A DNA stretch of 7,804 nucleotides, taken from contig JANRAA010000065.1 of assembly GCA_030728235.1 (NCBI GenBank), positions 1 to 7,804 of the forward strand. Reading direction: 5' to 3'. A model generated the notes under the pieces. The model did not search any database. It saw only the letters and a list, made by a program, of their open reading frames with translations, and was not told the DNA's origin. Position numbers and translations under genes: made by a program. Positions 1 through 6,274 of the stretch are shown in pieces (within the stretch, counting starts at the first letter, position 1; every line of letters begins with the position of its first letter). The stretch comes from Flavobacteriales bacterium (lineage in GTDB: Bacteria > Bacteroidota > Bacteroidia > Flavobacteriales_D > Sanyastnellaceae).

Positions 1-1
1 A

Positions 2-33
2 GTTGGATCCGCCGAACGGCGTAAATAGATTTG
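2..33 (+). promoter_or_regulatory. Bacteroidota-type promoter for the Cys/Met PLP enzyme operon
   Basis: The -7 box TAGATTTG at 26-33 matches the Bacteroidota consensus TAnnTTTG exactly. A GTTG at 2-5 lies 20 bases upstream, in the place of the -33 TTG element. Transcription would start around 38-41. That excludes the in-frame TTG at position 3 as a start codon and favours an ATG at 66 or 78. The match is visible in the sequence; promoter activity is inferred. Confidence 0.6.
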
Positions 34-77
34 GTATCTTCGTGGCCGCAAAATACGCACGCGATATGCAAGACAAT

Positions 78-1217
78 ATGAAATTCGCCACCAAGGCTGT
101 CCACGCTGGTGTTGAACCTGATCCAACTACAGGAGCCATCATGACTCCGATTTATCAAACCTCGACTTATGTCCAACAAGGTATAGGCAACCACAAAGGC
201 TACGAATACTCACGCACACACAACCCAACGCGCACAGCGCTTCAAAACAGTCTTGCTGCACTTGAAAATGGCAAGCACGGCATCACCTTCGGCAGCGGAT
301 TGGCGGCCATTGATGCTGTAATCAAATTACTCTCTCCGGGAGATGAAGTGATTTCGGTAAACGACCTGTACGGTGGCACGTACCGCATCTTCAAAACCGT
401 TTTTGAGAAATTCGGCATCAAGTTTCATTTTGTCGATATGCGAAATGTCGACATCCTCGACCAATACATCAACGCCAATACAAAACTAGTTTGGGTTGAA
501 ACACCTACCAACCCTACGATGCAGATCGTTGACATCGTTGGCGTGGCCAACAAGCTGAAAGGAAAAGGCATTATGCTTGGTGTCGACAACACCTTCGCTT
601 CACCGTATTTGCAGAACCCACTTGATTTGGGTGCCGATATCGTGATGCACTCCGTAACCAAGTATTTGGGCGGACACTCCGACGTAGTGATGGGAGCGTT
701 GATTTTGAACGACGACGACCTCGCGCAACGCTTGTACACCCTGCAAAACAGCTGCGGCGCAGTGCACGGACCACAAGATGCATTTCTGGTGCTGAGAGGA
801 ATAAAAACCCTGCATTTGCGCATGAAGGCACACTGTGAAAACGGACGTATCATGGCTGAATACCTGGTGAAGCATCCAAAAGTGGCACACGTGAATTGGC
901 CAGGCCTGCCTTCACATCCGAACCACGAAGTGGCGAAAACACAGATGCGCGATTTTGGCGGAATGGTATCATTTACACTGAAAGAAAACACCATTGCAGC
1001 AGCCAACAAAGTGGTGAGCAACGTGAAGATCTTTAGTCTAGCTGAATCACTTGGCGGCGTAGAATCGCTGATCGGACACCCGGCAACGATGACACACGCA
1101 TCAATTCCACAAGCAGAAAGAGAAGCAGCAGGAGTTCTCGATTCACTGATAAGACTCAGTGTTGGAGTCGAAGATATTAACGACCTTGTCGCCGATATCG
1201 AACAAGCATTGTCATGA
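78..1217 (+). CDS. Cys/Met metabolism PLP-dependent enzyme (cystathionine gamma-synthase / gamma-lyase type)
   Basis: This is a cytosolic fold-type I PLP enzyme of the transsulfuration family. It would either join O-acyl-homoserine with cysteine to make cystathionine, or cleave cystathionine or a related thiol amino acid. From the ATG at 78 it has 379 residues, the usual family length. Visible motifs are YSRTHNPTR (44-52, phosphate-binding Tyr/Arg), DLYGGTY (96-102), VETPTNP (140-146), Asp170 in VDNTFASP, and SVTKYLGGHSD with the PLP Schiff-base lysine at 195. LAESLGG (Glu323) and RLSVG (Arg359) match the substrate-side Glu and the carboxylate-binding Arg of human cystathionine gamma-lyase. 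An in-frame ATG at 66 would add four residues. The frame also stays open to a TTG at 3, but that lies within the promoter. The stop overlaps the next start as ATGA, so the two genes are translationally coupled. Synthase and lyase activity cannot be told apart by eye, so no symbol is given. Confidence 0.93.
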   Translation: MKFATKAVHAGVEPDPTTGAIMTPIYQTSTYVQQGIGNHKGYEYSRTHNPTRTALQNSLAALENGKHGITFGSGLAAIDAVIKLLSPGDEVISVNDLYGGTYRIFKTVFEKFGIKFHFVDMRNVDILDQYINANTKLVWVETPTNPTMQIVDIVGVANKLKGKGIMLGVDNTFASPYLQNPLDLGADIVMHSVTKYLGGHSDVVMGALILNDDDLAQRLYTLQNSCGAVHGPQDAFLVLRGIKTLHLRMKAHCENGRIMAEYLVKHPKVAHVNWPGLPSHPNHEVAKTQMRDFGGMVSFTLKENTIAAANKVVSNVKIFSLAESLGGVESLIGHPATMTHASIPQAEREAAGVLDSLIRLSVGVEDINDLVADIEQALS

Positions 1218-2575
1218 ACCCGAATGAAAAAATAGCCATCGCCGGAGGCGGACTTGTAGGAAGTTTGCAAGCACTTTTTTTGGCCAAACACGGATTTTCT
1301 GTCGACGTATATGAACGACGTCACGACCCACGCAACAACGATTATTCAGGCGGTCGCTCCATCAACCTGGCACTGTCTGACCGCGGTTGGAAAGCCCTTG
1401 ACAGAGCAGGCGTTGCCGATGATGTAAAGAAAGAAGCCATCCCGATGTTTGGCCGCATGATTCACGACCAAGCAGGAAACCTGACCTATCAACCGTATGG
1501 GAAAGACGGTCAGGCCATTTACTCCGTGTCGCGAGGCGGACTCAACAAAGTGTTGCTAGAACGCGCAGGAGAAAAAGAGAACGTCAACCTCCTCTTCAAT
1601 CACAGCATCGGCACCGTTGATCTCGAAGAGAACATCTTGCATGTTGAAGACATGAATACCGGAGAGCGCAGCCAGAAAAAATACGACCGCATTTTTGGAA
1701 CCGACGGTGCATTTTCGGCCATTCGCAAAAGATTGCAACGCACCGACCGCTTCAACTACGAGCAGCGTTACCTCACCCATGGGTACAAAGAATTGGTGAT
1801 ACCAGGCAATGCAGATGGGACCCACCAGATTGAAAAAAACGCACTGCACATTTGGCCACGAGGCGAGTTTATGCTTATTGCGCTGCCAAATACCGACGGC
1901 AGTTTTACCTGCACCTTGTTCTTTCCCTTTGATGGTAAAGTATCATTCAACGCCCTCGATACACCCGAAAAAGTGACCAACTTCTTCAATGAAGTTTTCC
2001 CCGATGCTGTGGCTGTGATGCCAACCCTCATTCAAGACTATTACGAAAATCCAACCAGCTCGCTGGTGATGATTTCTTGTGATCCATGGAACTATGGAGA
2101 TAAAGTTTGTTTGATGGGAGATGCTTCGCATGCCATCGTACCCTTTTACGGACAAGGCATGAACAGCGGATTTGAAGATTGCACCGTGTTTGACGACATC
2201 TTCAATGCCCACCATGGCGACTGGAATGTAGTTTTCAACGCATTTTCGAAAAAACGCAAGCCCGAAGCAGATGCCATCCGCGAGTTAGCGCTAAGGAATT
2301 ACATCGAGATGCGCGACAAAACAGGAGATGCCATGTTTTTGTTGCAAAAGAAAATAGAAGCCCGCTTCAGTGCGAAACACCCTGAAAAGTGGATTCCGCT
2401 GTACTCACAGGTTACCTTCACACACATTCCTTACGACGAAGCATTGCGCAATGGCGAAGTGCAAGATGCCATCATGAAACGCGTGATGAACCGCGCCGAC
2501 ATTGCCGACGTGTGGGATAGTGAAGAAATTGAACACGCCATTCTCGCCGAGTTGACCGCCGAAATGGTCAATTAA
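1214..2575 (+). CDS. kmo: Kynurenine 3-monooxygenase
   Basis: This FAD-dependent aromatic hydroxylase converts L-kynurenine to 3-hydroxykynurenine with NADPH and O2, in tryptophan degradation and in the kynurenine route to quinolinate and NAD. The 453 residues fit bacterial family members. The N-terminal Rossmann dinucleotide motif is GGGLVG (11-16), with the ribose-binding acidic residue Glu34 at the end of the second strand (VDVYERR). GGRSINLALSDRG follows near residues 47-59 and is characteristic of this enzyme. The second FAD motif is GDASHAIVPFYGQGMNSG at 302-319, followed by FED. I see no C-terminal membrane anchor of the kind found in the mitochondrial enzyme. Its ATG shares bases with the upstream stop (ATGA), so translation is probably coupled to the PLP enzyme. 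No kynureninase or 3-hydroxyanthranilate dioxygenase gene lies in the window, so the rest of the pathway must be elsewhere. Confidence 0.93.
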   Translation: MNPNEKIAIAGGGLVGSLQALFLAKHGFSVDVYERRHDPRNNDYSGGRSINLALSDRGWKALDRAGVADDVKKEAIPMFGRMIHDQAGNLTYQPYGKDGQAIYSVSRGGLNKVLLERAGEKENVNLLFNHSIGTVDLEENILHVEDMNTGERSQKKYDRIFGTDGAFSAIRKRLQRTDRFNYEQRYLTHGYKELVIPGNADGTHQIEKNALHIWPRGEFMLIALPNTDGSFTCTLFFPFDGKVSFNALDTPEKVTNFFNEVFPDAVAVMPTLIQDYYENPTSSLVMISCDPWNYGDKVCLMGDASHAIVPFYGQGMNSGFEDCTVFDDIFNAHHGDWNVVFNAFSKKRKPEADAIRELALRNYIEMRDKTGDAMFLLQKKIEARFSAKHPEKWIPLYSQVTFTHIPYDEALRNGEVQDAIMKRVMNRADIADVWDSEEIEHAILAELTAEMVN

Positions 2576-2599
2576 CGTCGATAGTCTTATAAACTGTTG

Positions 2600-2631
2600 A
2601 CGATGAGAAACATTGATACCCTTCTCATCGT
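2600..2631. repeat. Perfect 10-bp inverted repeat between kmo and the outer-membrane gene
   Basis: ACGATGAGAA at 2600-2609 is the exact reverse complement of TTCTCATCGT at 2622-2631, with a 12-base spacer. The right arm ends directly against the -7 box of the downstream gene. The spacer contains the only TTG near a -33 position. It could be a dimer-binding operator, or a hairpin ending the kmo transcript. No T-run follows the right arm, which argues against a classical rho-independent terminator. Confidence 0.6.
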
Positions 2632-2639
2632 TACATTTG
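2613..2639 (+). promoter_or_regulatory. Putative promoter of the outer-membrane protein gene
   Basis: TACATTTG at 2632-2639 matches TAnnTTTG. The nearest upstream TTG (2613-2615) is 16 bases away, shorter than the usual 19-21, so the -33 element is poor. Only four bases separate the -7 box from the ATG at 2644, so transcription would begin at or next to the start codon. Confidence 0.45.
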
Positions 2640-2643
2640 GTAT

Positions 2644-3492
2644 ATGCGTATAACACTGATCATACTCGCCCTGTTGCTTACCGTTGCCTCCCATGCTCAA
2701 ACCGGCAGGCAGTTGCGACCGCTTTACCAGCTTGGCTCGAAGTACAGCAACAAAGCATGGCATTTTGCACCGGGCGTAACGTATATGATTCCTGCCCGCC
2801 ATGAAGACATGGAAAAGCGTGTGTTGAATACCGAAAATGGTCCCGACACCCTTTACAACGGCAGTTTCAACGCCAAAGGCAAGATTGGATTGTACTTGGA
2901 AGGCGGTTGGGCGCACTTCTTTGATAATCCGGTACTTGCACATTATATCGACTACGGATTTCACTACAAGATGTTGCGCGGCGCCGAAACATTCACAGGC
3001 CTCACCAAAGTTGATCAGGGAATGCTTGCTGTGAGTAACAGCGGTAAATTCAGTCAACATTTTCTCGGTGGATTCTTCCATGTAAACCGCATCATGCAGC
3101 TTACTGATTGGACCTTTATACAGGCCTCATTGGGGGCGAATGTAGAGTATGCGGTGATAAATAAGATCGCTTTCGACGGCGTAGTTGGCGGTTTGGATCA
3201 AACTTTTGCAGACCGATTTCAAGGCCAGTTCAATGCGCGCATTGGGTTTGGTTACAAGGCAGAATCGGGTGTCTTCATCATCCCAACTATAGAAACGCCC
3301 ATTTTGAACGTACAACCCTTTTACGACGGAAAAAGCACCCTACCTTATTTCTCATCACGCTACCGACCCATCATCATCAGCATACGCTTCTTGTTTTTGA
3401 AAAAACAGAAAGCAGCCGATTGTGTGGGCAAAGGCACTGAGCGCCGCGGCGCTGATTTGTGGGGGAATGACTTGAAGAAGAAAAAGCGTTAG
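2644..3492 (+). CDS. Secreted, probably outer-membrane beta-barrel protein of unknown function
   Basis: I do not recognise a named family. The protein has 282 residues. It opens with a clear signal peptide: Met-Arg, a hydrophobic core of Ile/Leu/Ala, and a probable cleavage site after SHA near residue 18. The mature part has alternating aromatic and small residues and many Gly/Tyr/Phe segments, such as GLYLEGGWAHFF, ARIGFGYKAESGVF and RPIIISIRFLFL. This is typical of small outer-membrane barrels, with the last strand at about residues 239-252. After that strand comes an unusual 26-residue hydrophilic tail (257-282) containing one Cys and ending KKKKR. A tail of this kind is odd because a barrel normally ends with an aromatic in its final strand. 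The gene follows kmo after 68 bp with its own likely promoter, and its stop overlaps the stop of the convergent epimerase gene. The barrel call is an inference from composition. Confidence 0.75.
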   Translation: MRITLIILALLLTVASHAQTGRQLRPLYQLGSKYSNKAWHFAPGVTYMIPARHEDMEKRVLNTENGPDTLYNGSFNAKGKIGLYLEGGWAHFFDNPVLAHYIDYGFHYKMLRGAETFTGLTKVDQGMLAVSNSGKFSQHFLGGFFHVNRIMQLTDWTFIQASLGANVEYAVINKIAFDGVVGGLDQTFADRFQGQFNARIGFGYKAESGVFIIPTIETPILNVQPFYDGKSTLPYFSSRYRPIIISIRFLFLKKQKAADCVGKGTERRGADLWGNDLKKKKR

Positions 3493-3890
3493 GCCTTATC
3501 GGCGCAGAGCTCAACCAGCACCTTATTGGTTCCTGAAGGATGCATGAATGCGATCATTTTGCCATCTGCACCCTCTTTTGGTTTTTCGTGAATCATGCGA
3601 TAACCGAGATTCGTCAGACGCTCAATTTCAGCTTCTAAGTTATCTACAGCGAAGGCAATGTGGTGTATGCCCTCTCCCTTCTTTTCAATAAATCCGTGAA
3701 TAGCACTCGCTTCAGAAGTGGCTTGAAGCAATTCGATCTTGCTTTCTCCAATCATAAAAAACGAAGTGATGACATGCTCACTTGGAACCTCCTCGCGCTT
3801 GTACGGCGCAGCTCCCAGTAAGTCGGTAAATATCTGTTCAGATGCTGCTAAATCTTTAACAGCGATCCCCAGATGTTCAATCTTGTTCAT
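3489..3890 (-). CDS. mce: Methylmalonyl-CoA epimerase
   Basis: This is a small cytosolic enzyme of the vicinal-oxygen-chelate (glyoxalase/bleomycin-resistance) fold. It interconverts (R)- and (S)-methylmalonyl-CoA, linking propionyl-CoA metabolism with methylmalonyl-CoA mutase and succinyl-CoA. At 133 residues it has the normal length. The two beta-alpha-beta-beta-beta modules show the expected metal ligands: His6 in IEHLGIAV, Glu53 in KIELLQ (a Gln in the Propionibacterium enzyme), His76 or His77 in GIHHIAFAV, and Glu127 in VLVELC. HPSGTNKVLVEL near the C-terminus is typical of the family. It starts six bases after the stop of the upstream secreted-protein gene, so it is probably in the same transcript, although no functional link is apparent. 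No mutase or carboxylase gene is present here. Its stop overlaps the convergent outer-membrane gene, leaving no room for a terminator between them. Confidence 0.93.
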   Translation of the reverse strand: MNKIEHLGIAVKDLAASEQIFTDLLGAAPYKREEVPSEHVITSFFMIGESKIELLQATSEASAIHGFIEKKGEGIHHIAFAVDNLEAEIERLTNLGYRMIHEKPKEGADGKMIAFMHPSGTNKVLVELCADKA

Positions 3891-3896
3891 AGTTGA

Positions 3897-4679
3897 TTAT
3901 CGCTTGCGCACCACGCGTCCGAACTCATTATCGAAGTTCAAATAGTACATTCCTGGCTCCCATGCTTGGCTGTCGATGGTTTTTGCTGAGCCCGTTTGAA
4001 CCAGCACACCAAAAGCGTCATAGACCTCAAAGCTTGTTACGCCGCTGAATTCAACCTTGTCGTACACTTTATCGTGTAACAACGTCACATCCGGCGCTTG
4101 AGCCGCTACTTCTTTCTCCAAGAGATAGTGCACCCCTTTTCCATCGTCTTGTCTGACGCGGAATTTATTCATGCCATCAACAACAGGCACCTCAATGGCG
4201 TATGCATTTGATTTTGCTGCTTGTCCTTTACCATCGACCACAGCCACCACCACCCACTTGTTCCATTTGAATTGTTCAATGAAAAAAGGCAGATCGGCCG
4301 TTTCGCCTTCTGTTTTAAAATTCAACTTCGTTGATGAGAGCGACATCTCTTTCACCGTGCAGGTGGATGCCGGGGCGATTGCATTTGGGTTGATTAGGTG
4401 CGGTTCACACTCATCTTTGGTACGAATGATTACCTCTACCTGTTGTCCGACTTTAAACCCAAACTGCGCCAAATCAATAGCGAATGCACTTGAGTTTACC
4501 TCATCGGAAGTGATCTTACCATTTACTTTCACCTCAAAGACACAGAAACCTACCCCGTCAGACGAGAAAGGGTTTTTGACGTAGAGATCTTTGCCTTGAT
4601 ACACACCAGTGTAGACAAAAACACCAGCATTCACGGCCAAAGCCGAAAGCAATAAGGAAAGGGAGAAGAATAATTTCAT
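3897..4679 (-). CDS. Secreted protein with T9SS type A-like C-terminal sorting domain, function unknown
   Basis: From the ATG at 4679 the protein has 260 residues. An upstream in-frame ATG at 4709 is rejected because it would place ten polar residues before a clean signal peptide (MKLFF, a Leu/Ser/Ala core, cleavage after VNA near residue 19). The middle part looks like two beta-rich segments. The first contains GVYQGKDLYVKNPF and GVGFCVFEVKVNG, the second NKWVVVAVVDGKG and NKFRVRQDDGKG, the latter resembling a fibronectin-like repeat. The last roughly 55 residues, with FEVYDAFGVLVQTG, EPGMYYLNF and a basic GRVVRKR end, have the pattern of type IX secretion type A sorting domains. The protein is therefore probably exported and either cell-surface attached or released. 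It lies 49 bp downstream of the lipoprotein gene and 6 bp upstream of mce on the same strand. Its biochemical role is unknown. Confidence 0.8.
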   Translation of the reverse strand: MKLFFSLSLLLSALAVNAGVFVYTGVYQGKDLYVKNPFSSDGVGFCVFEVKVNGKITSDEVNSSAFAIDLAQFGFKVGQQVEVIIRTKDECEPHLINPNAIAPASTCTVKEMSLSSTKLNFKTEGETADLPFFIEQFKWNKWVVVAVVDGKGQAAKSNAYAIEVPVVDGMNKFRVRQDDGKGVHYLLEKEVAAQAPDVTLLHDKVYDKVEFSGVTSFEVYDAFGVLVQTGSAKTIDSQAWEPGMYYLNFDNEFGRVVRKR

Positions 4680-4728
4680 GCAACAGTTATTGGGTGGGTC
4701 AGTTGCCACTCGTTATCAGGCCTTTAAA

Positions 4729-5253
4729 TTACTCAATTCCGTGAATAGAATCGATTATTTTCGCCATGTTTCTAACAGCGTAGTTGCTCATAACCACATC
4801 ATCGTCGCTCACCGCAATGAAATTACGACCGCCAACCGTGATTACACGGGCATAGTGGCGATTGTATTCACTGCCATCAGGCAAGAAAGAAGTGTAGTAA
4901 ACACTTTCAGTTCCTTCATCATAGAACTGATAGTTGAACAAACCCTGATTCATCAGTTCCTCTTTCCATTCAGCCACCGACATCGGGTCTTCGATCAGAA
5001 AAAATCCACAATCCGTACCGCAGGATATCAACAAACGTCCATCGGCCGTATTGTAGTCCATCAACAGCGCCCCAGCCTCATCATCGCTCATCGCGAGAGC
5101 AACGGGAAAGCCAAATTCGGAGAGACTGACTTCATTTCGTTCGGTTGCGAGATCAGCTTCTTGCATCTCGTTTGCAAGTTCAGAGGGACTGCACGCCGTG
5201 AGGGCGGCTATCAAACCAATGAATAGAAAATTGTATGTTTTGTGGCAGCACAT
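4729..5253 (-). CDS. Small putative lipoprotein of unknown function
   Basis: From the ATG at 5253 the product has 174 residues. It begins MCCHKTYN, followed by a hydrophobic stretch and the lipobox LTAC with the lipidated Cys at 21. This predicts export by Sec and anchoring of the mature protein by its acylated Cys. The frame stays open to 5328, but that start would bury the lipoprotein signal behind a second hydrophobic segment, so 5253 is preferred. The mature chain is acidic (EMQEADLATERNEVSLSEF) and contains a close Cys pair, C78-x3-C82 in ISCGTDCGFF. Its C-terminal half is of mixed alpha/beta appearance (VITVGGRNFIAVSDDDVV). I recognise no family. It is the first gene of the leftward cluster and diverges from the SDR gene across a 110-bp spacer. 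Confidence 0.75.
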   Translation of the reverse strand: MCCHKTYNFLFIGLIAALTACSPSELANEMQEADLATERNEVSLSEFGFPVALAMSDDEAGALLMDYNTADGRLLISCGTDCGFFLIEDPMSVAEWKEELMNQGLFNYQFYDEGTESVYYTSFLPDGSEYNRHYARVITVGGRNFIAVSDDDVVMSNYAVRNMAKIIDSIHGIE

Positions 5254-5351
5254 AACAATGTTTACGGCAACAATGCCGACAAGTTGCGCGACCGAAATAA
5301 AAAAAATGTAAGGCATAGTCTGATTCAACGTGCACTCTTAAACCAACCCCT

Positions 5352-5359
5352 TATATTTG
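5352..5359 (+). promoter_or_regulatory. -7 box of the SDR gene promoter
   Basis: TATATTTG matches TAnnTTTG exactly and ends four bases before the ATG at 5364. No good TTG is present 19-21 bases upstream; a GTG at 5330-5332 is the nearest approximation. As with the outer-membrane gene, the spacing predicts an mRNA starting at or near the start codon. Confidence 0.5.
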
Positions 5360-5363
5360 GCCC

Positions 5364-6149
5364 ATGAACTTAGATTTGACAGGTAAGACAGCTGTTGTTT
5401 GTGGCAGCACCCAGGGCATTGGATTTGCGACTGCCACCGAGCTAGCGAACATGGGAGCACGCGTCTTTTTAGTGGCTCGTAATAAGCAAGCATTGGAAGA
5501 AGCAAAACAGAAACTTCCAACCCCCCAGCGCCAGGAACACGGAATTTTGGTAGCCGACTTTCAGCATCCCGAGACCCTTGAGAGCGCCCTCGACCAGTTT
5601 TTAAAAGATCATACAGCGCACATTTTGGTGAACAACACCGGTGGTCCGCCAGCTGGCAATGCCATCGATGCCCAAATTGAAGAGTTCAGAATCGCCTTCA
5701 ATCAGCACCTCATCTGCAACCACATCTTGGCGACTAGGCTCGTGCCCGGCATGAAGGCTAGCGGTTATGGCCGCATCATCAACGTCATCTCCACTTCCGT
5801 AAAGCAGCCCCTTGCCAATTTGGGCGTATCGAACACCATTCGAGGCGCGGTAGCAAATTGGGCGAAGACCTTGGCCAGTGAGCTCGGTGTATTTGGAATA
5901 ACCGTAAATAACGTCTTGCCAGGCGCCACAGCAACGGCTCGTTTAGACGCAATCATTAGCAAAAAAGTAGAGACTACAGGAAAAGATTACGACGAATTGC
6001 TGCAAGGCATGGCCAATCAAGTACCGATGAAACGCGTTGCACAACCCGAAGAAATCGGAAATGCCATTGCTTTTCTAGCTTCACCGGCGGCTTCATATAT
6101 CAATGGAATCAACCTTCCTGTAGATGGTGGTCGGACAGGCTGTCTATAA
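5364..6149 (+). CDS. Short-chain dehydrogenase/reductase-fold protein with non-canonical active site
   Basis: The 261 residues form a complete classical-length SDR. The cofactor motif GSTQGIG is at 14-20, the structural motif NNTG at 90-93 (usually NNAG), and the active-site Asn at 113 (FNQHL). The catalytic-type Ser143 in NVISTS is also present. The late VNNVLPG motif at 181-187 and the LPVDGG end near the C-terminus are like FabG-type 3-oxoacyl-ACP reductases. The Tyr-x3-Lys motif is missing. Thirteen residues after Ser143, the Tyr position is Ser156, and the Lys position four further on is Arg160, in GVSNTIRGAV. Flanking sequence is well conserved, so this is a replacement and not a frameshift. 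From memory, similar SNxxR-type SDRs occur in other bacteria, so it is probably a real subfamily with unknown chemistry. Arg39 at the end of the second strand hints at NADP(H). The substrate is unknown. Confidence 0.88.
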   Translation: MNLDLTGKTAVVCGSTQGIGFATATELANMGARVFLVARNKQALEEAKQKLPTPQRQEHGILVADFQHPETLESALDQFLKDHTAHILVNNTGGPPAGNAIDAQIEEFRIAFNQHLICNHILATRLVPGMKASGYGRIINVISTSVKQPLANLGVSNTIRGAVANWAKTLASELGVFGITVNNVLPGATATARLDAIISKKVETTGKDYDELLQGMANQVPMKRVAQPEEIGNAIAFLASPAASYINGINLPVDGGRTGCL

Positions 6150-6165
6150 GTGTACTTTATACACT
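6149..6165. repeat. Short dyad AGTGTA-N5-TACACT after the SDR gene
   Basis: AGTGTA at 6149-6154 and TACACT at 6160-6165 are perfect reverse complements with a five-base spacer. The left arm begins on the last base of the SDR stop codon. It may be a small transcript hairpin or a protein-binding dyad. At six base pairs per arm, chance is possible. Confidence 0.35.
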
Positions 6166-6182
6166 AACTCAAAGTTCTACAT

Positions 6183-6197
6183 CCCGCCAGCGGCGGG
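6183..6197 (+). terminator. GC-rich hairpin, possible terminator of the SDR transcript
   Basis: CCCGCC (6183-6188) and GGCGGG (6192-6197) form a six-pair all-GC stem with an AGC loop. It is followed by GATTTC, only a weak T-run. It lies 33 bases after the SDR stop and about 45 bases before the glutamate dehydrogenase -7 box, where a terminator would be expected. The poor T-tract lowers confidence. Confidence 0.4.
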
Positions 6198-6242
6198 GAT
6201 TTCAAAGAATTTAATGTTATGCTTTTCGATTGAAAAATCGTC

Positions 6243-6250
6243 TAACTTTG
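6243..6250 (+). promoter_or_regulatory. -7 box of the glutamate dehydrogenase promoter
   Basis: TAACTTTG matches TAnnTTTG. It is 24 bases before the chosen ATG at 6275, giving a short leader of roughly 18-20 bases. No clear TTG lies at the right distance upstream. The box supports the 6275 start and excludes the in-frame TTG at 6230, which would lie upstream of the transcript. Confidence 0.5.
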
Positions 6251-6274
6251 CCGCCGTTCAATAGCAAAATCCTG

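Noticed and set aside
3..77. In-frame TTG extension of the PLP enzyme by 25 residues, and the alternative ATG at 66
   Set aside because: The TTG lies in the promoter's -33 region, upstream of the expected transcript start. Family members begin close to MKFATKAVHAG, which fits the ATG at 78. The ATG at 66 cannot be fully excluded.
425..1324. Long leftward open frame (299 codons) opposite the PLP enzyme
   Set aside because: The forward frame encodes a complete, motif-rich enzyme. The reverse translation shows no recognisable domain and runs across the operon junction into kmo, as expected for a codon-bias shadow.
4678..5226. Rightward open frame (182 codons) opposite the lipoprotein gene
   Set aside because: The leftward frame has a signal sequence with lipobox and sensible composition. 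The rightward one has no domain and overlaps it almost completely.
5303..5310. Leftward promoter for the lipoprotein gene (TACATTTT on the - strand)
   Set aside because: It matches only seven of eight consensus positions, lies in an A-rich run and has no properly spaced -33 element. It is possible but too weak to annotate.
5254..5328. Upstream extension of the lipoprotein to an ATG at 5328
   Set aside because: It would add a second hydrophobic segment ahead of the lipoprotein signal peptide; the internal ATG at 5253 gives a normal one.
6230..6274. TTG start giving glutamate dehydrogenase 15 extra residues
   Set aside because: The TTG is upstream of the -7 box at 6243-6250, so it would not be in the mRNA. 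The ATG at 6275 gives a normal-length protein.
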